Assembly (NCBI RefSeq): GCF_947172395.1 | Contig: NC_069085.1 | Coordinates: 776,112-840,111, forward strand | Origin: Bicyclus anynana | Taxonomy: Eukaryota > Arthropoda > Insecta > Lepidoptera > Nymphalidae | Reading direction: 5' to 3' | Length of the DNA: 64,000 nucleotides | Shown here: positions 9,901-21,900 of the stretch, one piece after another | Numbering within the stretch: the stretch's first letter is position 1 | How the letters are laid out: each line of letters opens with the position of its first letter | Program-made: the position numbers and the translations under genes | The notes under the pieces: generated by a model | What the model saw: the letters and a program-made list of their open reading frames with translations, nothing else | The model's database searches: none | What the model was told of the DNA's origin: nothing

Positions 9901-12900
9901 CTGCGTCATACAATTCATAAATACAAAATTCATTTCTTTGAAAGAAAGAAAGATCTTTATTTTCAAGTAATGCCACAAATAACATTATTAGATTCTAAAA
10001 TATGTGGCTTAACTATCCATTTAAACAGTGGAGCAATAAAAGCCAGCCGCCAGCTCGGCCAGGTGGTGCGAGTCGGGCACCAGCAGCGCCCGGGGCTCCT
10101 GTGCTGCAACACTCGGCACTCACATTTGCGCGCGTGCTCGGCCAGCTCCTTGACGACGGCCTTCTCCACGACACTGTCCTGGCACAGCTCGTCAAAGTCG
10201 GCGGGCGGCCGGCCGACGCGCGCCGCCAGCTCGGCCAGGTGGCGCGGGTTGGGCACCAGCAGCGCCACGGTGTAGGTCTTGGAGCTGTCGCCGTACACGC
10301 AGATGTTCTCCACGATGGGGCACGTCTTCAGCTCGGCCTCCACCTTGCCCAGCGACACGTACTCGCCGGCCTGCAGCTTCACCAGGTCCTTCTTGCGGTC
10401 TGCGACACACAATTATTATTATTAAAATACTAGCAGAAGCCGCGCGGTTTCATCCGCGTGGTTCCCTGTCCCGTAGGAATACGGGGTTAAGTATAGCGTA
10501 TTTTTAGCAGACTCAGAAGTGGATTACAAAAATAAGAAAACCAATGTGGAACAAAGGGTCTCAACATTTGTCAGGACAATTTAATTAACAAATCAAACTG
10601 TAACCAAAATAAGACCCTAAAATGGCAGAGACCTTGAATGGAATCACGTACTTGTGAACGTTGTGTGTAGGGTTAAGGGCGCCCTTGACAGTTACCAACA
10701 CTCTGCTTTTCCACTCAAGTCACTCTCCCCGCCTATGCTAAGTAACCCATAAAAAATTACACAAGAAATATGGACGGCTTTACACAGCAAGAAAAATGCA
10801 AACGTTTGAGTGGAATCACGCCTGATGGTAAGCAATGATACAGTATATGGTGAAACGCGTAAATGATGCCAATTCACTTTTGATTTAAAGATACACGGTA
10901 GTAGGGAATAGAACCTGGAAGGACATTTCAAATTTTTGTAGTGCGTTTAAGGAATGATGAACCACACCGCTTAGTGTGCGTCCAGGGGTTATCTACAACG
11001 TAGCGGTGTAGAATACTGCGATGCCTGACAGTTTATAGTGAAAGCGGCAGCTCATCACGACATTTGGAAAACCACTTGACGTACCAAGACGAAATTTAAC
11101 AGGAAAGTAGTTAGTCGCCATAAACGTCTTTTAAGAACGAATTTGCATCAGGGTCGGATTGAGGGGGTTTGAGGGTTAGTAACATATACGAGGGGTACTG
11201 TCGAGCCTCACCGATGATCTTGATGCAGCCGTCGTGATGCAGCTCGGCGATGTCGCCGGAGCGGAACCAGCGCCGGCCCGCCAGGTCCACGAACTCCTCG
11301 CGCGTCTTGTCCGGGTTCTTGTAGTAGCCCTCCGCCACGCTGTCGCCGCCTATCACCACCTCGCCCTGCGGACCGACACTCGCTACAGCTTACACTCATT
11401 GTGCCGAGGAGAGAGTGAGACAACTTTTGTGGCCACGTTACTCTCCTGCCGAGAAAAGATCAAATATTCGCGTGAGTAGGGCAGTGTCACCAGTGTGAGC
11501 TCTATAAGTCATCTGTCCCGGTCGTCCATCATGAACATCTGGTAATGGAGGTCGGCCTGGCCTGTGGTGATTCATCAATAGTCTGACAATTATAGTACCT
11601 GCGGGTAGGGCTTGTTGTTGACGCGGTAGTTGCCCTCCACCCAGTTCACCAGCTTGATGTCCGTGCCCGTGGCGGGCGCGCCCACGCGCCCCGTCGACCT
11701 GCGGAGACACTCGACGTTATTGACTGATAGACATGTCGCAATGACTGCCTGCATGATATTATCATATAAAACAAACAAATATTATATAGCAAATACCAGT
11801 TAATTTCATTAGGCGGCAAATCTCAGTGTACCAAGTTTTTTTTTTATTCTTTACAAGTTAGCCCTTGACTACAATCTCACCTGATGGTAAGCGATGATGC
11901 AGTCTAAGATGGAAACGGGCTAACTTGTTAGGAGGAGGATGAAAATCCACACTCCCTTTCGGTTTCTACACGACATCGTACCGGAACGCTAAATCGCGGT
12001 ACGTCTTTGTCGGTAGGGTGGTAACTAGCCACGGCCTAAGTCTCCCACCAGCCAGACCTGGACCAATTAAGAAAACCTCAATCGGCCCAGCCGGGATCGA
12101 ACCCAGGACCTCCGTCTTGTAAATCCACCGCGCATACCACTACGCCACGGAGGTCGTCGTAGCAAGCACTGGAGTGTACCTGTCCAGCGGGTCCATGACG
12201 GTGGCGCAGGAGGTGGTCTCGGTGAGGCCGTAGCCCGCCACCACGTCGCAGCACAGGCACAGGCGCACCTGCGTGTGCGTGTCGGGCGCCAGCGGCGCGC
12301 CGCCCGAGATCATGAGCCGCACGCGCCCGCCCAGCAGCGCGCGCACCTTCTTGAACACCTGGTGCACACCATAACAGTCACTAATCAACAAATCTACATT
12401 AATATCATACATCAGCCAACAGGTGTCCACTGCTGGACATAGATCTTTTGTAGGAACTTCCAAAAACCACAGCCTTCAGTCGTATCTAGGTATTGAGGCA
12501 AGCAGAGACCACTTCCTTACACTTGCTACGGTCCTAGTCCTAGCTCATATTTTCCTTAGTTCTTCCATTCTTATTCCGGTTCCTTTGATACAAGTTCGTC
12601 AGTTTAGGGTGCTCTTGACCTGGCCTTTATGTAGAAAGTCCTGGATTTGATCTATGAAATTCGTTTTGAACTTGTCCATTGATTCTTATCTTATGTTAAT
12701 TAGTGTCTAATTTCATTTATTTTTTCTATTCTATTTATCTACTTACACATCAATTGTCTTTTTACAAACGCATAAAAATATATGGGGATGACATTCGGAT
12801 TTGTCATTAAAACATAGTTTTCGAAGCATCAGCGTTTGTAGAAAGAGAATTGATGAGTAATTTGGCTGCAGGCCCTGGCTATAGAGTGTAGACCCACCAC

Positions 12901-15900
12901 GCGGTTGAGCACGGGCGTGTCGTAGCCGCGCCGCATCCAGCCCTGCTTGTAGGCGTAGGCCCACTTGAAGAAGGCGCTGGCGAAGGGCCCGCTGCGAGAC
13001 ACTTTGTCCGTTATGCCCTTGCTGATACGGTCCATTATCAACTGCAAGGCGAAACTTTACATGAACAAAATGTTATATTTTGAGAAATATCGCTCGGCAT
13101 TTTACCTTGAAAAAATTTGGTATCAAAAATTATGTGTTTTGTGAAGTGAAATATATAATTAATACAATATTATTTACTTGAAAAACACATTTGTTTGGAC
13201 GCGATAATTTTTTTGAAGTTAAAACAATAGCCTCTAGTAAAATAGTGTTTTTAGAGATATCACGTTATTGAAGCAAAGAAGCGTTATATTAAAATTTATT
13301 TCATCAATATGTAGACGCAATGCAATACATAGTTATAAAATATAAACTCTTGAAACATTACTTTCTAACATAGTATTAGATGTTATTCCCGTATTCCTAC
13401 GGGTATAATATATAGCGAGTGAAACCGCACGGCGTCAGCTACCTGCTTATAAAAAATGTTAATGAGCATAAAAAAATGTAAATGAGTTAATAATATTAAT
13501 GCCTTTTATTTATAGACACAAACAGTCTGTCCTCTTACCACTACACCCAAAGTCAATCGGACTTCCCGGAATAGATTGACTAACACAGTAACTCACCGGC
13601 ACAGTGGTGATGCAGGTGGGCCTCAGTATGGTGGCGTCGCCCATCGTGCCCTTCATGATCTTGCTGGACGAGTCCAACATGGTCAGCGGAGTGGAGTAGC
13701 CGATCGGGACGCCTGCAACATCAACATACATCTAACACTTGCAAACATATTTATTTGGTAGTTTTTTTTAACTTTATAAGAGATTAGCAAACGCCCACGC
13801 CTTCGTCCATCCTTAGACCTCCTTAATCCGACCCTGTCGCAAAATCCGTTCTATAGTCTTCCAACTACAAACTATCTCGAGTTTTCGATATTTCGAGTAG
13901 ACTTTCGCTTTTAACGGGCGCCAGCGACTTTATTCGCGTAAAATTCGCGAATGGTTTTTACAATTCCCGAGGATACTAGATTTTTTGACAGGGTAGGCAG
14001 AGGTATTGACTTGATATGTGAAGTTGGTAAAACATTCACAAAATTGCTCTCCTTGCTGTAGGTAGAATAAAAGCAAAATGTTTCTCATGACAACATCTCA
14101 AAACCGCTGGTCGTACAAAGATGAAATTTTACTTTTGTGTGTGACTAATATTGGTACTAAATAAATTAAAAAAAAAAAAAGAAATTTGGCAGAAACTAAG
14201 ATTATGGTTAGTAGACAATAAACATCCGCTAAGAATGGATTTTGCGACAGGATTATTGAGGTGTAGGGTAGCGTCCGCTAGTGCTGCACAGCCAGTACTG
14301 ACCCCCGATGAGGCAGAGGCTCTCGGCCAGCAGCTCGAACACGTGCGCCAGCGGCAGGAAGCCCATGAGCACGTCGCCCTCGCAGATGGGCATGGCGTCG
14401 GCGAAGGCCTTGAGCGTGGCCACCATGTTGCGGTGCGACAGGATCACGCCCTTCGGCACGCCGGTGGAGCCCGACGTGTACATCACTATGGCCGTGTCGC
14501 TCGGCGCCGGCGGCACGCCCTCTGCGAACGACATAGCTTCATTATCATCGTGTTAAATGGCCAATTAAACTGGAATAAATAAATTCATTTATTTATTCCA
14601 GTTACATTTCCATTATAATATTTAACACATGTCACTAAATAATTATTACAATGTAACCCTGTAAAGGTGTTGTAACTATAACTAAAGTAAATTCAGTATC
14701 TCCAGCTGGCATATTCTCTAACTTTGATTAACTTTAGTGGATATAAACACGACATTCACCTATTGTTAGTCATTGTTAAGTGAAGTGATTTCGTATTCAC
14801 TATTAATTTATTGTTTACTGTTCAAATATACTAACCAGTGTGTTTGACATTGGTATTTTTGTTAACAATGGGCTATACGCAATACTAAAAATGCTTGTTG
14901 ACATCGATTTAACGTCAACCAGCAGTTAGCCAACAAAATATCATTCGACAACTGAAATTATAAACTTCACTCACCAATCTTGGATTGTTTCCCCAATTCC
15001 AGCACTTCCTTGTAAGCCACGATCCGGATGCCCTCCTTGAAGCCGTCCCTCGGCGTCTCCTTGAGCTGGTCTTCCATGAAGATGATGGTGTCCACGCGGG
15101 GCGTCCGCGCCAGGATCTTCTTGAACTTGGGCAGCAGCTCGTGCGTCGTGATGACGGTGGAGACTTCGGTCTCGTTGATGCCGTGCGCGATCGCCTCGTC
15201 CCCCAGCGTGGCGTAGATCGTCACCACTGGAACAGATCACTACTGTCAACTACTTCAGCTTATGATAAGAGACACACAACTACTTGTCAAACTGTGACAT
15301 ATATGCAGAATACAACCCTCGTTAATGTGATAAAGTCTAACCCTATTTATGAAAATGAATCAAATGTCAACATTTGAAAATGGATGGTTAGATTCAGTGG
15401 CTAGTACTCATTGTCAAATACACCGGTCTTGCACTACTTGTAACCAGCAGCTCCCTACGACACTTTTCATGACTTCCATTCACTTGGGGCATCTAGGATC
15501 GGGGGATCCTGGGGATTCCATCAAATGAGTTGCGCAGTATGGAGGCGGATCAAGGACCTAAGAGTTTGGAATTACAAGAGGCGTATATCTAGCAAAGAAC
15601 GTGCTAAATAATGGTGATGAATGGTGTAATGGTAGACTTTAAAAAGAGGCCGCAACAGACTCAGCCAGTACGTCAAAGACATAATATCTCGAATTAACGA
15701 CATATTGTCGACGACGAAAACCAACATATCTCTTTATCGTCCGTGCGATATTTCAGAATCCGATGTTATATGTCGACAATCCTCTGTGGTGTTTTTGACA
15801 GTCTCCGTGGCGCCAGGGTTCGATCCCCGGCTGGGCCGATTGAGGTTTTCTTAATTGGTCCAGGTCTGGCTGGTGGGAAGCTTTGACCGTGGCTAATTAC

Positions 15901-18900
15901 CACTCTACCGGCAAAGACGTATCGCCAAATGATTTAGCGTTCCGGTGCGATGCCGCATAGAAACCGAATTTTCATCCTCCCCCTAACAAGTTAGCCCGCT
16001 TCCATCTTAGTCTGCATCATCACTTACCTACCATCAGGTGAGATTGCAGTCAAGGGCTAAATTATAAAAAAAAAGTCGTCTCACCGGGCACGCTCTGCGT
16101 GAAGCAGCCGTGCGCCGCCAGCATCCACTCGGCGCGCGTCTCGGCGAACATGACGACGTTGCGGCGCGGCGCGGCGCCCAGCGCGCGCAGCCCGGCGCCG
16201 AACTGCCGCGCCTCGCGCTCCACGTCCGTGTACGAGCGCCACACGTACTCGCCCATGCGGTACTGCAACACCACACACCCTATTCGTTTATACATGATCA
16301 AATCACTGACCAAGTCATTCTGTAACTTCGGATCACGAGGTCGGGCTGGAACTGGAATGTTGGTGGTTTTATACACCCCTGGCAGCTTTTGTCATACTTA
16401 AGCCGTTCGTTCCGGTCATTTGTTAACATGAGAATACATGTAACATAGTCATTACAGAATCAAACATTAAGCCTTTTTTTAAATTAAACCATTAAACTTT
16501 TAATCTACTCATCGTATCATCAGTCTTTTAACTGCCAAACGAGTCATGTTAGAAGCTGCCTAGTAGTCTCGTGTAGAATTCATAACCAAGGTTTATGTAA
16601 ACTAAAAAGCTACTTCTAAGGTTGTGCTGAAGACAATTTGTATTATCTTAAAACAGTAAGAACATGGGAACATTAGGATGATGTCATTTTCCACGCCTAC
16701 CATTATGAAGAAGGGGAAGGATCACAAGTGAAAACTCATAGGAAGTCAAAAAGACAGCCAGGGAAATACATCATGAGCAAGTCAAGTCAGCCCTTCTACG
16801 ATCCGGCCAATATGCGCACCCAAGAACGCGTTTGACGCGACGACCGGGTCATCGAAGGTGGGTTAAATCTAAGCTTCATCTTCCCTGTAGGAAGCTCTTT
16901 AGCGAACCGTTGCAAGTATCTCCTCATGATCTAGACCATATGAGGTGGGCGGGATCATCAAAGCTGGGTACCTTTTTGAAGACGCGTCCATTTGGCTGCG
17001 GCTCGTCCTCCTCACTGAGCACCGTGCGCGTGCCGAGACAGCGCCGCTCCTGCCAGCGCGCGGCCGCAGCACGCAGCATGGACTCCATGCTGTTGACGCC
17101 GTCGCGCACCAGCCGCAGGTGCAGGTCGCACGGCGCGGAGATCGAGCGCACTGTGATGCTGTCCGCGTTAGACTCTATAATGCGCGCCTGGAATAGTGTT
17201 ATTTGATAATTTATAACGGTTGATGTCTTGTTGCTGGATACTGACATTTTGTAACGATTTCTCTAGTGCAGAAGATTTTGGATCTACTTCAGTTCTGGCT
17301 GAAAGCTGGTCTTTTTTTGGTATAGAATTGGTAAAATGTGCCCTTAAGTTATAAAATGTCAAGATCAATAATCAAAGACGTAGTTTTCTTTCTAAGTAGC
17401 GTTCTTTGAGCACTTGTAGAATTAAACCCTTTAGTTTACCTTGATGCGGCGCGACTGGGCGCGTTTCCTCCATGGCCGCTGCACGAGCAGGTGCAGCGGG
17501 AAGGTGAGCACGTCGAACACCAGCACCACGGCGCGGATGGTGCGCAGCGCCGCCGACACCCACCACGCGTCCGGCCTGCGACAACGACAGACGATCTTAT
17601 ACTTTACTATGAATATGAATACAAATGGCAGTCAAGCAGTATTTCCATCTAAAAAACCCATGCTCTGCGTTTCGAGCATTGAGATATGCTCGAAAAACGC
17701 CCAACAAGGAGCTGTAAATTGATGTTATGCGCAGCTGCATCGCATGAATCCCTCCTTGTTCGACTGAAAAGACATAATCGACAAGGCAAAGTCATTTTGC
17801 TCCACGACAACGCGAGGCCGCATGTTACACAAGTCGGCAATAAAGCACACCAAAAGCTTAAATGGGGAGTCATTTAGCACCCGCAGTTATAACCAGACAT
17901 GGCGCCAACCGATTTTTACCTATTCCGCTCCACGTCGAAGCAAATAAGAGGCATCACTTTCGACAACGAAGAGGACTTCAAGAAATGGCTCAACAACTAG
18001 TTTGCCACCAGACTGGGCGATTTTTGACGGAACAGCATCAACAAATTGTTGATAGGTGAGACGAAGTCATAAACAGCAACGGAGAATACACCATCGATTA
18101 ATTTATTGTTATAATTATTGCTTTTTTTCTAATAAATGTTTTATGTAAGATCTCTAGGAACTTTCTTTACAACCCAATATTTACACTCACGGTGACCGTA
18201 AAGAGTTTATAGAAACGATAACAATTTTGCGTTTGCAATTGTTTACGCTAAGCGATAAGATTAATTCATAACAAGAACCGTCGCATTCATTCAGGCATGA
18301 GACGAGACACAATATTATAATTGTACCTACCAGGTAGAACTTCGAAGAGCATTGGAGGATGCATTGTATGAGACGTCTTCTAATGTGCAAGCCCAAGCGA
18401 TATACTCGTAGTGCTCATTACGGCATATCATCTATGGTCTGGTGACTAATTTTTTTTTTAAATAACGTATGCCATAGACGGAGGTCGAGATTGAAAATAA
18501 TGGGTATCTGCTTGTTCCATCGACTAGTAGTGCTTAAGACGTTTGTTATTAACTGTGTAACGCATTAACGGATCAACAACAGCAAAGTTCATTGATTTAC
18601 GCAGTAAATGATTATTATAGGTAAGTATACAAAGTGTGATAGATGTAATCAGCCAAGTGTTATCGCCAATAGTCGTCGAGTGTGCATGTAACTGCGCGGT
18701 GTTCGACAACAAGCAGTGTGATTGAATGAGGATAGATAGCTTTATCAGTTGCACTTGTTAAAGCTAATTATTATCTGTCTATCTACATTCTACACTTTCA
18801 TATCAATTTTTATTCACTTCTTTTAATTGGTTATTGAATAGAACCGGGGTTAGAAGAATTTGTTAATTATAATCAGTTAATTTTCATTTTATATGAGAGA

Positions 18901-21900
18901 CTAGCGGACGCCCGCGACTACGTCCGCCCTTAGACTCCCTTAATCTGGCCCTATCTCTAAATCCTGTCTTAGCGGACACCTACTAACCAAAATCTACTTC
19001 CCTGCCATATAATATTTCGCATTTCTATTTCTATATTAAGATTTAGAAAATAAATATGTACTAGTCCAGAGGGACCTTGTACTATTAGACTACATCTTTG
19101 CTTTCCATCGGGCGTTATTAGACTGGCTTAGGTATCTATACTAATATTATAAAGCTGAAGAGTTTGTTTGTTTGATTGAACGCGCTAATCTCAGGAACTA
19201 TTGGTTTGATTTGAAAAATTCTTTCATTGCCCTAGCCCATTTACCGAGGAAGGCTATAGGCTATATTTTATCCTTGTATTCCTTCAGGAACGAGAACCAC
19301 GCGGGTGAAACCGCGCGAAGTCAGCTAGTATATAGTAAAAAAAAAACAAAAATTGAGACATTGCAAATTTATTGCAAACAATCTATATTTTAATAGGCAA
19401 ATGTATTACAGTAGTCTGGCCCTAAATTGCCGAGGAAAGCTGATCTTAGACCTTCCAAGCTGCTCTAATGCATTGCATGAGATTTCATTTGTGTGGCGAA
19501 TGATCGAGACCGACAGCGCAGCGTGTTCTCCAAGGCACAGTGTCTGTTTGCCATCTCATAGCTCTGTAAGCCGGCTTGCGGTTCAGTTTAAAAGGTGACA
19601 GATAGCTAAGTCACACTTCACAGTCCACCAGCGATCGATACCGTAGCATTGGATGCATCCGCTGAATCCCACGGGTGTCCGTGACCCATTTCACTCCTAT
19701 TTTGCAAAATTGCACTAAGCATTACCAACTACAACCGAGATGCAGTCAAAAGCATTTTTCCATTCAATTGAATTTTGTCCTTTGAACGTGAATATTTTGT
19801 TGTAGTAGTTTGTTATAAAAATATTGCATGTTACTCGCTGATAAAGCTTACCATTGGTGGAAAAAAAATATTTTTCAAAGGCATTGGCAAGAGAGATATT
19901 TTGATGATTAAGTTCTATACTACAGCCTTTCTTGGCGAGTACTGTTTACCAACAAAGAAATTAGAAATGAAGGTAGTAAACGAATGTCATTTCATAACTT
20001 ATTTATTTTAAAACGTGTATAGGTTTGTTTATAAAATGTTATATGAAATATATTAACCATTACGGATTGTTCTGAGCTTATTAATCAAATTTATTTTCAT
20101 TAATTTAAGAACAAGTGAAATATAATTATTATTAGGTGTGAAATGACTAGTGATTTATACCCTCACTTTAAATTTGTTTGTTGGTAAAGAGTACTCATCA
20201 AGAAAGGCTGCAGTAGTAATAGTAATTGTACTTGTTAAAATGTCTTTACGTTATACATAGTTGTATGATCGCCGTATAATTAATAAAAACTAGGTTCGTT
20301 ACATAGTCTTAGGTACGTTAAATGTTAAAGGCAGGTGCTCGTAAACATATGTCATACAAGGCTTATTTACTAGTTTGTAACTGTGTTTTCTTGTGGAAAC
20401 ATCTCATTAAATGCTTTATAAGGAACACTACATCTGCATCAGGTGTTATACTGTACCTACATCGACATAAAGACCTTTAAAATGTCAATTAAAGAACTTT
20501 TAATTTATTCTCTCAGAAATGTTTCATTCGACATACGACTCGATTCTGTAGCAAAAAAAAAAATAGCGACTCCTTAGATAACGCTTAATACAAATCGACT
20601 TAATTTTTTAATGATATTAACATCGTACGATTCTGTTGTTTACATATAAACTAGATTAAATCAGTAATTTAGTAATTTACAATTAGATAAAATTCACAAT
20701 TATCCAGCGATTAATGGATTATTATTAGTCATAATCAAATAATCCAAAACGTATATTTCCAAGTAATACAGAAATCTGGCGGATATTGAAGGGGAAGGGG
20801 GGATAGATTAAGGTGGATAATTTAGGCCAGGCGTTCAAAAGAAAAGATAAATATGATTTAACAAAGGCAAAGGTTCATAAAATGATTGATTTAAGTAGTT
20901 TAATCTATTATTAGCGCTTAATTTAAATAGTTTAATCCTTTATTAGCTAGCAGACTGCTGCGGCTTGACACTATAAAATTCCGTTTTCTTTCCGATAACC
21001 TAATGAAGTAGACAGATAAACATAACGAGGTTAAAGTACCTATTATGTGATATAAGCCACGTGTAGGAATACACGGAAATACAATACAGAATTGTAATTT
21101 ATGCCACTGTCACGGAATAAGAGCCTTAGTAGCACGAGTGATTTTTGTGCAATAAAGCGAAGCCAATTGCACAATAAACAGCACGAGTGCTACAATAGCT
21201 AATACCGTGCAGCGGCATACAATAGTTTTTCTACGACCATGATAAAAGAAATAAAAGTATTAACGAAACTTGGTAAATATCTATACTAATATTATAAAGC
21301 TGAAGAGTTTGTGTGTTTGATTGAACTCGCTAACCTCAGGTCCGATTTGAAAAATACTTTCAGTGATAGAGAGCCCATTTATCGAGGAAGGCTATATTAT
21401 ATTTTTTGGTTTGAAGTTTTTATCGAAATGGTAGTAGAAAAATAATTGGATACTTCTTAACACAGAACACTCTACTGCATAAATCTATATTCAGCCGTTT
21501 TATATGTTGGAGTATCAAATATCTCAATATTTACCCGTGTATTGTATGTATAAAAATTTCAATGTTCTGTGTGTGTATGTATGTCTATATTTATATAGTC
21601 AGTAGTAGAGTTATTGGTTGTTGCTGCTGTACAGAGCTTGTCAGGGGATGTACTACAGCTATGCTAATTTCCTGTTCCGGTCTGATGGGTATAATTGCCG
21701 GTGTAATCCGAACCGATCATATCAATGTGTCTGTTTTTTACAGACACATGATTATGATCGGACCAACATCTATGCCTCAGGTTGTCGACAGACTAAAAAC
21801 AGCATTTTAGGACGTGTATCTTGTGTGGTTTGAGTTTTTCTGATTCACGTAGCACCTAATAGGTATTTATTTATTTATTTATTTGCTTGTACTGCAGTAA

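Noticed and set aside
9963..10412. Acsl exon 12 read through as one 149-codon frame
   Set aside because: The true exon ends at the GTGAGT donor at 10123. The extra codons are intron, and the proper C-terminus comes from 9900-9746.
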